Origin: Muricea muricata
Lineage: Eukaryota > Cnidaria > Anthozoa > Malacalcyonacea > Plexauridae
DNA length: 64,000 bases
Assembly (NCBI GenBank): GCA_963855995.1
Contig: OY979718.1
Coordinates: 49,057,064 to 49,121,063 of the forward strand
Reading direction: 5' to 3'
The notes under the pieces were generated by a model, which searched no databases, was not told the origin of the DNA, and worked only from the letters and a program-made list of their open reading frames with translations. The position numbers and the translations under genes were made by a program. This document shows positions 21,338 through 32,381 of this stretch, one piece after another (positions within the stretch are counted from its first letter, which is position 1; every line of letters begins with the position of its first letter).

Positions 21338-22295
21338 TGACCTTAACTGTGTTCCTATTAAAAATTTTCTGTAATTTGCTGCCTATTGGAAAGTGCGTGT
21401 CTACAAGCTTGAGGAAGCTGCGTGCAATATTTGTCTTAACATTTTTGCTGAATGGAGGGTTAACCAAATTATGTTGCGTTGTCGGTTCCTGCGTGGCTGC
21501 TGTGTTGCATGTGGCATGTATTCCAACTTGTGGCTGAAGTTGCTATCTCCTATTGCGTTTTGATATGTTTGTACTCCATCGTCGAATACTTGTTTGTCAG
21601 ATGACAGCGTTGAAATGCGCTTGTTGATAGATGCTGGAAATTGCCCTAAAATGCTAGGTGGATGGTTAGAGTGTTTGTGTACGTGTAACGGATCGTCATA
21701 TTAGGCTTCCTATAAGGTTTATATTTTCCGGTAGCAAGGTCGAAAGTTACGTCTGTAAATTTGCTTCTGTTGTTATTTTTAGTTATTTTTGTTATTTTAA
21801 AACTTCATGGAGTTCTTTTCTGGTTTTGTCTGCCAAACGTTCTGATATGTTTTTAATTATCGCCAAACCTTCGTTCCTATACAAGCCATTTTTTTCTTGC
21901 CAAACTTTTTTCCTAGATGGTTTAAGATGAAAAGACCTACTAGTTCGCAAATTTCTGCCCCGTCATAGCTAGCCATGGTGACATCAAACAAATTGCTATT
22001 GTTGTTTTTGTTCCACGGTTTTCCGTCATTGAAAAGGAGTGATTTTCTAGCGCGTTTTATAGAAATGTCTTCGTCCGGAATGTCAGCCAAATTGGAGGCC
22101 CAAGACAATGCTTGGTCCAGTAAATTTTCAGAAGTTGACGGGTAAAAGTCGACTATGTCATAAACGAAATTAAAGAATGCCTAGTTTTTTCCTCGATGCT
22201 GCCAAACCATTCTATGACGTTTTGCGTGTTTCTCCATTGGTTTGCGTTCAAAATTGACTAAATTTTTGTGTTTATTTTTTCCAATATTGATTTAC
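21338..22295 (-). pseudogene. Penelope-like element, reverse-transcriptase part (decayed, minus strand)
   Basis: Minus-strand frames recover PLE RT blocks in order from high to low coordinate. These are ILNANQWRNTQNVIEWFG, SLLFNDGKPWNKNNNSNLF then DVTMASYDGAEICELVG (about 22000), KFTDVTFDLATGKYKPY, and [19 protein letters not shown] with [13 protein letters not shown] just before 21338. It has numerous frameshifts and stops. It joins to 18720-19298 after removal of the 2.0-kb insert and one 9-bp duplication. Confidence 0.8.
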
Positions 22296-22419
22296 TATAG
22301 CAGTAGAATCCTACCAGAATCCGCGCTAGAGCGCAACGATTCTCCAATTCTGGGAAAAAAACTAACCTGTCTCACGACGTTCTAATCCCAGCTCACGTTC
22401 CCTATTGGCGGGTAAACAA

Positions 22420-22575
22420 TCCGATGCTTGGCGAATTCTGCTTCACAATAGGCAACAAATTACACAAAATTTTCAATGGGAACACAGTTAAGGTCAGTTA
22501 AAGTTGCTTGAGTAACGTTAAGTCAATTATCACAAGCCAAAACACACGCATAATATAATTAGGAGAAGCCATATG
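22420..22575 (+). pseudogene. Third PLE fragment
   Basis: A plus-strand reading of IGNKLHKIFNGNTVKVS and SCLSNVKSIITSQNTRII matches the same segment of the other two PLEs, with one stop. It is about 150 bp, orphaned, and lies head to head with the minus-strand copy. Confidence 0.7.
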
Positions 22576-22734
22576 AACAACTCGAGCTCGTGTCCCACCG
22601 GGATATCCAAACACTCGAAAATAATGGACAGCAACGCGAGATCTAAAGTTACGTAAGTTTAATTACCCGCAGACCTATCGCTATGGAATCAATATACAAA
22701 TCACGCGTTAAATACTTCATGTAGTTTTCTTAAT

Positions 22735-23825
22735 TCTTCTTGCTGGTGATGTTGCGACAAATCCAGAACCTTCGGTTCCATTAAAGAAAACTGCAGAAAT
22801 GAATTTTGCCCGAGGACACTATTTTAGAAGTCAAATGGAGGTTTTAAATCCTCTGTACCTTAACGCGAGAAGTTTGAAGGCGTTTATTCCATCAAATACG
22901 GACGGCACATCCAAACAATGAAAGATTACACTTCTGCAACATCTAGTGTACAGTATAGCGTATGACATTGTGTGTATTTGTGAAATATGGCTAAACGCGA
23001 CTGTCTTAAGTAGTGAATTGTTGCCTGGTTACTTCATCTTCCGGCGCGACAGAGCGGGAAAGATCGGTGGTGGTGTACTTGTGGCTGTCAGGGACAACTT
23101 ACATGCAACTCGTCGGTTTGATCTTGAAAAAGAAAACATGGAATTTGTCGTTGTCAAACTTGCCCTAAACAATTGCAAATCAACCACAAGAATACTGCCT
23201 TAGCTGGAAAAACCTCTCGCTCCCATATACTTTAGCAAAGGATTCCGTTATTGCCCTATAATACTTGATAATACTTGTAGCTCCGACACTTCGTCAGGTT
23301 GTGATAATTCGGATGGCATTCCATTTAATATCCGTATTCCGTGACTCGATGGCGCATCAAACGGATTATACGGTTTTTAACCAACAGAGATTAGTCCTGA
23401 GCAGAAAAAATGTTTTAAAAGTGATAAACGTTGAGTCTTCTCTTATGTGAGACATTGTGTTTCAGTGAAGCTATCGAACAGAGTTCAAAAGCTAACAAAC
23501 TCTTGGGATTTGTGAGGAGATCTTCCCGGCAGATACGAAATGAACGAACAAGAAGATGCCTGTTCCTCACTATAGTACGACCCCACCTTGGCTAAGCCAC
23601 CTAGATTCGAAAATTACTTCGGTAGGCACGAAATCTTGACTGGTGTGTGCCCTTTAGCTTTTAATGGTGTTTTGATGTCAGATTTTTCTAGATTTCTGTT
23701 GTGTTTTATTTCTATTTTATGTTGTATTTTGATAATGTTTAAAGGGCCCACAGTAATTGGTGTTATACTGTTGTGGTGACCCTGCCATGCATGTATAATT
23801 ATGGCAAAGTTAAATAAATAAATCA
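22735..23825 (+). pseudogene. CR1/L2-like LINE fragment: endonuclease start and 3' end, internally deleted
   Basis: It opens with LLAGDVATNPEPSVPLKK, then LNPLYLNARSLKAFI, LLQHLVYSIAYDIVCICEIW, LLPGYFIFRRDRAGKIGGGV and LVAVRDNLHATRR. This is the start of an apurinic-type endonuclease of a non-LTR retrotransposon. After stops near 23200-23450 the frame jumps to the RT C-terminal end (SSKANKLLGFVRRSSRQIRN, about 23475-23540) and a 3' UTR ending in TTAAATAAATAAA near 23820. Most of the RT domain is missing, so it is an internally deleted dead copy. Confidence 0.75.
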
Positions 23826-23899
23826 AAGCCGTGTGTAATCATGTTTCGAATTGTTTAGTTATGTTTAGCAATCTTTTATGGCAAGACCTTATAGATAGA

Positions 23900-24378
23900 T
23901 AAATAAATAATATTATTTATTCAGGAGAAACCAACATCACATTATGTGTTTTTCAGAAGGTCCCTGAGAAAATATTGAAATACATAGGTCAATACTATAA
24001 AATACGCATGCAGGATATAGTTATTACGTATAAATACATGATAAGCAATGCAAAATGAACTAAGATTGTCTAAGCTAATTTTATATTAAAAGAAAGAGCG
24101 AGTTTCAAAATGAGTTTCATTAGATCATGGATACGGAGTTCTAAAAAGTATATTTCTAAACCTAGCTATTTCGGAAATCGATTTAACATTATGATCCAAA
24201 GCATTGTATACTCTTTGCATGCCTGATACAACAGCTTCTGCTTTCCCCAGTTGGTCTTTGGTTTGCTAAGATAGATATCGCCTCTACGTCTGGTGTTATA
24301 AAAATGGCTAGTTTTAGGTAGATTAAAACCAAATTCTGTTAGGTTATTTTCCAGTTTATTTTTTAGGTTATTTTTCAA
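23900..24378 (-). pseudogene. LINE RT C-terminal fragment (minus strand)
   Basis: The minus strand encodes FNLPKTSHFYNTRRRGDIYL and SKPKTNWGKQKLLYQACKEY, then in another frame VKSISEIARFRNILFRTPYP with a stop. This is the typical C-terminal tail of CR1/L2-type RTs. A run of ATTTATTTATCTATC-like 3' tail lies near 23900-23925. The fold-back element at 24386 interrupts its upstream side. Confidence 0.65.
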
Positions 24379-24453
24379 GAAGGAACATAGGCAGCCCAAT
24401 TCAGTGTGTAGTTTTATATAGAGATCAGTAGCGAGCGGTAGCGTATTGTTTTA

Positions 24454-25067
24454 CATATATAATATACATAAGGTTGGCAACTAAATTTCACCTGACGAAC
24501 ATATGACTTTTGTTAAACACAAAATACATCGCTCGTGGAATTAAAAACAGGTAAAAAATTATAACACATTAATCTCCGATAATTTTACTACACATACTCA
24601 ATGAAATTTGTCTTCAATGTTTCCGAATGGATGCAAAATTTGAACATATTTTTCATGTATTGACAAAAAATTTCTTTTCCCGATGCGGGATGCATGAGGT
24701 TGGCGTACACGTCAGCCTTTAAAACGCATTTATATGCTCCTATTGGTACACTTTTAACGAAATATTCATTTAAACCAACAGGAGTTTATAAATGCTTTTT
24801 AAAGGCTGACATGTACGCCAACCTCTGGCATCCCGCATCGGGACAAGAAATTTTTTGTCAATACATGAAAAATATGTTCAAATTTTGCATCCATTCGGAA
24901 ACATTGAAGACAAATTTCATTGAGTGTGTGTAGTAAAATTATCGGAGATTAATGTGTTATAATTTTTTACCTGTTTTTAATTCCACGAGCGATGTATTTT
25001 GTGTTTAACAAAAGTCATATGTTCGTCAAGTGAAATTTAGTTGCCAACCTTATGTATATTATATATG
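24454..25067. mobile_element. 614-bp palindromic MITE, TA-flanked
   Basis: Two arms of about 290 bp are almost perfectly complementary (left from CATATATAATATACATAAGG, right ending in its inverse), with a short central spacer near 24745-24790. TA dinucleotides adjoin both ends, consistent with a Tc1/mariner-type target. It is inserted in the left arm of the outer CATAGG element. Open frames in it are shadows. Confidence 0.75.
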
Positions 25068-25070
25068 TAA

Positions 25071-27448
25071 GGCCGGTTTACACTGCACAACTTTTGCTTA
25101 CAACTGTCGCATGCAATTCGCTTACAACTCGAATTGTACAATGTAAATTAACCTTACAACTCGCTACGGTAGTTCGATACAACACGAAAAAAGTTGTAGC
25201 CTTTTGAAATCATGCTTCAAGGCCTACAGTTTGGTACAGTTTACGAATGATTTATATAGATCAGTGAGATTAGACGTCATCCTCGCGACTTTCGCGTGGA
25301 ATTTTCGTAGTTCGGCAAAATTTTTAAAACAAGAGCAACAGAACTTGTTTTTGAGTGCTGTTATGTACCAAAACTTGATCATTCTTCATTATTTTCTTGA
25401 CTTTTTGAAAAGTTAAACAGTACGTATGTTTTTAACCAGCTTTTTAAATATATATTTAAATATGTTTCTGAGTATTTATTTTGAAGCAATGTTGTTTATA
25501 ATATTACTAAAAAATTGTCGCCAATCAAAATTCAAAATGCTATTTTATGCTGTCTTCAAAAGCACTCTCAAATTGTCGGCGAAACATATATAATTCCTGC
25601 CATTCAACCCTGTTTAATATGTAGTACTTTACCTGTTGAATTCAATAGAAGAGATAGAAGTTGTTTTGATGAATTGTTCAAGTCGTAGCATAGGTAGCCC
25701 AGAGAACGCTGCGTGTTTTTATTCGCGTGGCGCTCGCGACTCATTGGTTTAATATAATGACAAGGTTGGCAAGTTTTTAGCGTAAATAATACGACAACGT
25801 TCGCTAAACTATGAATACTTCGCAAATTACAAACAAAAACCGTTCAAAAATTACATTATGTTAAACCATGATAGTTTTTTTACACTCTCTGAAAGTTTTA
25901 AGTTCAAAAATATTTGTTAAACCGGCTAAAAAAGCAAATGTTTTTCGGGATTTTGTCAAAATATTTTTAAAACTATCCTGGGGTCACCCAGCCGCCTGTG
26001 TCGTCATTTTTTTAAACAGCAATTGAAAAGCTGATTGGCTTTTGGCAAAAACCGTTCCGAAAACAGCCAATCAGCTTTTCAATTGCTGTTTAAAAAAATG
26101 ACGACACAGGCGGCTGGGTGACCCCAGGATAGTTTTAAAAATATTTTGACAAAATCCCGAAAAACATTTGCTTTTTTAGCCGGTTTAACAAATATTTTTG
26201 AACTTAAAACTTTCAGAGAGTGTAAAAAAACTATCATGGTTTAACATAATGTAATTTTTGAACGGTTTTTGTTTGTAATTTGCGAAGTATTCATAGTTTA
26301 GCGAACGTTGTCGTATTATTTACGCTAAAAACTTGCCAACCTTGTCATTATATTAAACCAATGAGTCGCGAGCGCCACGCGAATAAAAACACGCAGCGTT
26401 CTCTGGGCTACCTATGGTCGTAGTTGAATCTTTTGGTGCTTTTTTACGCATATTTACACATATTTTTTCGACAAAAAAGAATATAATGAACCATTGGTCA
26501 ATCCAATGGATTATAGTGTTTTGTTTTTTTCGTATTTTGAACATTATCTTGTGTTTTCGTCTCAAAAAAGTAAAAAATATCTGTTTCATAACATATGTGC
26601 CAAACAACTCGAAAAATAAAATTACTAAAAAAGCCAACCAAACAACACGCGTTTTTCACGCATTAGAATTTACACGCATGCGCAAATAGCGATCATGTCG
26701 AATCGATATTTTGTCACAACCAGAGTTTAGGACTGTTTTTCTCGCTTTTCCTTCGGTGATTTTTTTTTTAAATTTTGCACATTTTCTCGGTATAACAAGC
26801 AGTAAAACATATCAAAATTTCAAAAAATTCTATAAGATGGAATTGTTGTGCTAGTTATTTGTGAATATCTCAGAACCTGGCTTTACAATTCGTCTCAAAA
26901 TTTATCATGTTATTCCTTCATCAACCAAAAGTCATCAGAAGAAAAATTAGAAAAATTCACCGAAGGAAAATTAATAAACTATGTAAAGATCATAAAAAAT
27001 ATGACATGTTCATAACGCCATATTGCCATGGAGACGAAATGAACCAACGAAAGTTTTCATCATTAAAAATTTCTAACATCATGGTAATGTGGTGGCTAAG
27101 TTTCAACACCACAACTTTCACGAAAAAGAAATATTAGACCTTCAAACAATACGTGAACTGAAACATTATAACTGTAGGGAGCCACCCTAAGAAAAATAAA
27201 AAAAGAGCAAACAGGCTTCTCTTCCGAAGAAACGGATTCTTTTATCAACTTGCGGGGAAAGGAGGAGACCCTGTTCAACTGCCGCCACGAAGAATACTTT
27301 AATAATCAGTCCGAAGACGAGCGAAATTGCTTACGATTATCTTGAGTTGCATGGGTTAAGTTGTATGCGTGTAAATCTATCCGAATTCGAGTTGTAAGCG
27401 AATTGCATGCGACAGTTGTAAGCAAAAGTTGTGCAGTGTAAACCGGCC
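25071..27448. mobile_element. GGCCGG-ended inverted-repeat element in TTAA context
   Basis: GGCCGGTTTACACTGCACAA at 25071 is mirrored at 27448, with about 67-bp arms (through CGCATGCAATTCGCTTACAA). Ignoring the TA-flanked palindrome, both ends abut TTAA, compatible with a TTAA duplication. Because TTAA is its own inverse and the outer arms are also inverted, these arms could instead simply be the inner part of the outer fold-back. No transposase was recognised in 25140-25680 or 26430-27380. Confidence 0.6.
25689..26416. mobile_element. Inner CATAGG fold-back element, 728-bp palindrome with 7-bp duplication
   Basis: It starts CATAGGTAGCCCAGAGAACG and ends with the exact inverse. The arms are about 350 bp and nearly identical, around a ~28-base spacer centred at 26052. 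GTCGTAG flanks both sides (25682-25688 and 26417-26423). It shares the CATAGGYRGCCCA terminus and 7-bp duplication with the outer element. No coding capacity. The near-identity of the arms implies recent origin or arm correction. Confidence 0.85.
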
Positions 27449-27673
27449 TTAAAACAATACGCTACCGCTCGCTACTGATCTCTATATAAAACTACACACT
27501 GAATTTACCACTCGCTACTGATCTCTATATAAAACTACACACTGAATTGGGCCGCCTATATATGAAACAATACGCTACCGCTCGCTACTGATCTCTATAT
27601 AAAACTACACACTGAATTTACCGCTCGCTACTGATCTCTATATAAAACTACACACTGAATTGGGCCGCCTATG
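27449..27673. repeat. Tandem multiplication of the right fold-back arm
   Basis: Four copies of a unit containing CGCTCGCTACTGATCTCTAT and AAAACTACACACTGAATT, in pairs separated by GGGCCGCCTAT, so the terminus-proximal arm sequence is repeated. The left arm has a single copy. Confidence 0.85.
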
Positions 27674-27681
27674 GAAGGAAT

Positions 27682-27866
27682 GTCGAAGTTTGCAAGATTA
27701 ATAACTGTTGTTCTTTTTTTACTTTCCGCAATTCCGTGGGCCGTTTCCTTCTTGATTGAGTTTGATATGCCATTACGTTCAGTGCCCTTGATATAGGAGT
27801 CATTTATATATGGCCTTGGGTTTAATTCCCAAACACTGAATGGCAGTCTTTAGTTCTTTCAAGTAA
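27682..27866 (+). repeat. Inverted-repeat arm (LINE-derived), left
   Basis: The sequence is about 90-95% complementary to 29320-29512. In the plus sense it corresponds to LINE sequence immediately upstream of the RT C-terminal region seen on the minus strand at 28795-29350. It is a second, oppositely oriented copy. Confidence 0.7.
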
Positions 27867-28330
27867 CGAGATAACATTGCCACTTGATGGTACTAGGTTA
27901 TCGATAACTTTGCCTAAACGTCAGACAAACACATAGTATATTCTATAAGCTTTGACTCACAACTTTGCGATTCAGTTTGTGTCAACGAGAAAGCTTGACG
28001 TTCACGGTTTGCATATAACCGCCCATTTTATACATCACAAGTAAACTGTGCCTCGCAGTTGTCTTAAAAACTGTTAAGGCTTACAGCATACACTGTGTTT
28101 GTCAAATTGGTTACAGGCGTGAGATAGTGTCGATTAGGCAGTGATAAAGCAGTGCCATCCGTGTTGTAATTACTCTGTCAGTTGTAATTCCTCCAGCTCT
28201 TCTAAGTTACCTCTGCGATTCAGTTTGTATAAAGTATGAACATTGTGTTTTTCTGTCATTGTTTAGCGTGTTGAGAAGATGTTACGGGCGTGACATAGCA
28301 CAAAGTGATAACGCAGTGCCATCTTGTCGC
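27867..28330. other. No recognisable gene
   Basis: About 460 bp between the inverted-repeat arm and the AAT microsatellite. A loosely repeated motif (GCGATTCAGTTTGT; GATAAAGCAGTGCCATC/GATAACGCAGTGCCATC) occurs two times each, suggesting a degenerate ~170-bp duplication. Nothing coding was recognised. Confidence 0.4.
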
Positions 28331-28674
<344 letters not shown>

Positions 28675-28679
28675 TATCA

Positions 28680-29360
28680 ATAACAATATTTATTTAAGAT
28701 CCATCTTAAGTATTAAAAGTACCATGGACTTACAATAATATTTGATTAATTACTTATACTTATACTTATATAAAAATATAAAAATATATCTATTAAAACC
28801 TACATTAAATGTACAATTCAGTTACGGCATGCTCTTGGAACAAACGAGTTCTTATGCCGATCAGTTCCCGATATGATCATATTTAAGTCATTATTCTGAT
28901 TTCTTAGATTATATTTATGAGTTTTGGTTGTTGGTAATAATTTAAAACATGGATGATCAGAGTCTCTTTGTATCTTTTGAAGTTCCCTCCTGGTAGCTTC
29001 ATCTCTTCTTCCTTTAAGCGAGGGAAGATGATCTTTAGGAAGGCCAATGATTTTCATGCTTCTTATCTGCACCTGTTCAATTTCCTTCTCCAAATATTTA
29101 GGGAGGCCTCCCCACACCGGCGACGCATACTCCAATATTGGTCTAATTTTGGAGATATACAGTAGGTTGTAAGTCCAACTTCAACACGAAGTTTCAATCG
29201 TCTGCATTCTCTCAGATGGTAGAGATTCTTGTTAGCTTTAAGGATAATCTCGAAGACATGCATGTTCCATTTATTTTGTTGCCAAACGCCTAGAAGTTTG
29301 AAATTTTCAACTCTCTCAAGTTTGAAAGAGCTAAAGACTGCCATTCAGTGTTTAGGAATT
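28680..29360 (-). pseudogene. CR1/L2-like LINE, RT C-terminal part and 3' end (minus strand)
   Basis: The minus strand reads MAVFSSFKLERVENFKLLGV, then IILKANKNLYHLRECRRLKL, then after a one-base frameshift near 29150 YASPVWGGLPKYLEKEIEQV and RSMKIIGLPKDHLPSLKGRR. It ends near TDRHKNSFVPRACRN with a stop. This order (thumb region, 'YASPVW', 'QVQ..R') is characteristic of the C-terminus of CR1/L2-type reverse transcriptases. The 3' end runs into the AAT microsatellite. Confidence 0.8.
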
Positions 29361-29512
29361 AAACCCAAGGCCATATATAAATGACTCCTATATCAAGGAC
29401 ACTGAACGTAATGGCATATCAAGCTCGATCAAGAAGGAAACGGCCCACGGAAAGTCAATAAAGACAACAGTTATTAATTTTGTCAACAGTTATTAATCTT
29501 GCAAAGACTTCG
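29320..29512 (-). repeat. Inverted-repeat arm (LINE-derived), right
   Basis: Inverse of 27682-27866. The pair could fold the 1.8-kb interval into a hairpin. Confidence 0.7.
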
Positions 29513-29696
29513 CCATAAAATATCGTTAAACATAGCTAAACAACTTAAAATATGACCAGAAAGCTTTGATTTAGTTAGCGTTGTCGTCTTTGACTCATTT
29601 CCGAAAGAAAACGCTTGTTTTAAGGCTTTGATAAAGTGTTTGCGCAACTTTGACATCCATGCTTGTACCGTAAGCTTTGGGAAGACGTCCGCCATA

Positions 29697-29838
29697 TATA
29701 TTTGGCACAGTGTATATTTGGCACATATATATTTGCCACACTGTATATTTGGCACATATATATTTGCCACACTGTACATTTGGCACATATATATTTGCCA
29801 CACTGTATATTTGGCACATATATATTTGCCACACTGTA
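29697..29838. repeat. 31-bp minisatellite, ~4.5 copies
   Basis: The unit contains GTATATTTGGCACATATAT and ATTTGCCACACT, with starts at 29712, 29743, 29774 and 29805. Each unit holds an imperfect dyad (TTGGCA/TTGCCA). Open frames across it are repeat artefacts. Confidence 0.9.
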
Positions 29839-31680
29839 GTTTTACAGTGTGGTGGTTTAGCGGTGTCTTGAAGTCTTCTTGTCGTTGTTTCTCATCGAAG
29901 ACAACTTGTCCTCTGGAACGAAGGGAAATAACGGCGAGCAGTCTTCAATACACCAACCCTACAGGTCTGTCCCCAACAGTCAAGAGAAAGAAATTTGCTT
30001 AAATATTTGTTAAAACACTTGGCAAATAGCTTTTGCCTCCTTGGCCCCGCCTAGTGTTTTCCTGCACTCCACGCCCAGCTTTGATTTCAGTTTTGGGTGG
30101 ATCGGAGACCGATCAAGTCAAACCTCAGTTGAGCTCGAACGGTTCACGATCCGCCCAAAATCAAAGTCAAACGATGCGTGCAATTCGGAAGAGGTTACTT
30201 TTACCTCTCGGCCACGAAGGGAAAGATGTTGGCCAATGAAATCACAAACGGGTCTTTCCTTGCTCATCAACATGCAAATAAATTTTTTTGCAAAAACGTC
30301 CCTTACAGGCGTTTTTTGGGCGAATTAACTAAGTAAACTAAAAGTAAAGAAGCAGAAGAAACGACTGAGTTAGAAATAATGGCAAAAACACCTCATTCGG
30401 ACAATAAAAACTTATTTTCACCTTCGTACATAGAAGATCAAACATTATACATACGGGTATTTTCTGGCATACAATGGTCATCTGACGTCATTTGCTGCTG
30501 GTTCCTCTAACACGAAGCTTCGTTGAAAATCTCTCCTCTTGCACCAAATATTTAGACACCAAAAGTCTTCAAAGTTCCACAGAAATGGCGCAGGATTCCA
30601 CATAAATGGCGACGAAGACACAAAGAAGACATCTTGGGCAAATTTGAGCTAAAATGGTGAAGAAATGGGGGGAAAATTGAGAACGAACATATGTCGTCGT
30701 CGAGAAAATTCAAAATCAAAATGGCGTCAGTCTTCTTCTCCGAACTAAAGATGCAACGAAAATCGTTTCAGTGTAACTGGACATCAACAATATTGAATTT
30801 TTATTACACATGTAAGTATTCTCTAACTAATCTGCGTATGTATTAGTTGTTAAATGTTCTCTTGTTTGGCGAAAATTCGGTTTGCACACCAGGTCGAAAT
30901 TTTATGTTATAAATTTCAGTCAAGTGTACTGGTGTATAAGATTGAGCTTCTATTTCTCTCTCTAGCTAAGCCGTCAGGGAATTGTTCGAAATGGAACAAC
31001 GATGACTTGATTAAAACAGGACCTTTTCAAGGTAAAATAATTTTTATATAATTCTGGGTCATTTACCTCCACAACTGATTCAGGTTAAAATGTTCAGGCA
31101 TCAATTTTGTTTGAGGTTTTTATTCCTAACCGCCATATTTTGTTTTATATTTTAGATATTCCAGAGGTATTGCGAGACTACCACGTGACAAATTCGATGC
31201 AAGAAGTCTGAAGTCACACCAAATACAATGACGTTCAAGAGGATTTAGTAGTGAGAAAACAAAATATTAGAATACACTTACTGTCATTGTAAATTCTCTA
31301 TTCAAGCCCCTATCCGTTGAACTTCTTTCCGCTTAACTATCTTTTCATGTACGATCAAAATTATTATGGCAACAAAAGTAATGAATTAATCGTGCTCTCG
31401 TTTCAAACCTACCTGCCCAGCAAGACCACACCCACTGTATGGGGGTTAATAGAGCATTTATGATGATGATGATTATCGTGTATTATTTTTATAAACTTCA
31501 TTGTAACAAAAACCTCTTCTGTCCACTGATACACTGCAATCTATACAAGAAACAGGAAATTCAGATTTAGGGCCTTCCGAGTTAGGGTCAAGTGAGAACA
31601 CGTTAAGTGCGAATATTGTTAACAACTAGTTTTAATTCCTCCTGCCTTCATTCCAATTCTATCCTTTACTTCCTTCCTTC
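29839..31680. other. Gene-poor interval with two exon-like stretches
   Basis: 30966-31031 and 31156-31211 are bounded by acceptor/donor and acceptor/stop. They join in phase to a short C-terminus (KPSGNCSKWNNDDLIKTGPF, DIPEVLRDYHVTNSMQEV, stop). I recognise no family and no upstream exons. The rest shows nothing definite. Confidence 0.3.
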
Positions 31681-31685
31681 AACTA

Positions 31686-32005
31686 CAGTGAAACACTTAG
31701 CTTTATTCATTTATTTTAACGTCACCTCATCGTCAACTAGCTATAGCAGCCTTGGCTAGTTACCCGAGTTCCATCGTTTACCGATATTTTACAATTCTAA
31801 CCACCCTGTCAACATTCCCTAACCGGTGTACCGTAGCTGAGTAAACCTACGACTGCCGACAGAGCGTTGACTAACTCCTTGCATAAGTGCCACGAATCTG
31901 AAGTGGGAATTGAACTCACGATCTCAGAGGCGGCAGGCGCTTGCTTTGACGATTGCGCCACTTGGTGACGATTGCGCCACTATCGTGTGGCACTGTGTTT
32001 CACTG
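31686..32005. mobile_element. Tc1/mariner-like MITE carrying a tRNA-like SINE head
   Basis: The ends CAGTGAAACAC (31686) and GTGTTTCACTG (to 32005) are exact inverses, each bordered by TA. The minus strand of the interior has a polymerase III-like B box (GTTCAATTCC, 31906-31915). An A-box-like TGGCGCAATCGTC (about 31949-31961) is duplicated about 20 bp further out. This is the tRNA-related head of a SINE. Confidence 0.7.
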
Positions 32006-32278
32006 TAATTTCTTTATAAAACAACTACGAAATAGTTTTCTGCCAGGAAAGCGTTATTCATGTATTTGGGATTGGGCTTGCCCACGCCCTTGGATGTCGT
32101 TATTCTGAACAGAAAACCATTTCATATTTTATTAATTTCTTAAGGTATAAAAAAATGTAATGCGGGCATTCCTGGGCGTTCGTCTCCTAACGCCCGCTGT
32201 CAAATACCTTTTAAAAAATCCTATAAATAAAATTTATACTCTTCGACGACAAACTAGTCAACATTCAACTGTTTATGC

Positions 32279-32381
32279 ACTATTTACAACATGGGCGGCC
32301 GTGTTGTATCAGCATATACAAACTCGAGCCGAAGGCGAGAGTTGTATAGCTGATACCACACGGACGCGAATTTTGTAAATA
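32279..32381. repeat. Hairpin repeat
   Basis: CTATTTACAA at 32279 is mirrored by TTTGTAAATAG at 32381. GCCGTGTTGTATCAGC/GCTGATACCACACGG pair inside. Looks like a small MITE. Confidence 0.6.

Larger units (their letters stand above)
24386..27673. mobile_element. Outer CATAGG fold-back element with 7-bp duplication (contains nested elements)
   Basis: The termini are CATAGGCAGCCCA (24386) and its near inverse TGGGCCGCCTATG (to 27673). GAAGGAA flanks both sides exactly (24379-24385 and 27674-27680). The left arm continues ATTCAGTGTGTAGTTTTATA to GCGTATTGTTTTA at 24453. The right arm repeats this inversely but is tandemly multiplied (27449-27673). Inside lie a TA-flanked palindrome (24454-25067), a GGCCGG-ended repeat (25071-27448) and an inner CATAGG element (25689-26416). 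No transposase was recognised. The 7-bp duplication is unusual and the superfamily is undetermined. Confidence 0.75.

Noticed and set aside
24694..24933. Open frame spanning the centre of a palindrome (also 26353-26689 and 39584-39885)
   Set aside because: Palindromes give mirrored frames on both strands. No domain was recognised.
29697..29838. CRISPR-like array
   Set aside because: Repeats are directly contiguous with no spacers. The context is eukaryotic.
31903..31962. Functional tRNA gene
   Set aside because: A and B boxes are present, but no cloverleaf with paired acceptor stem is evident, and the A box is duplicated. It reads as a SINE head.
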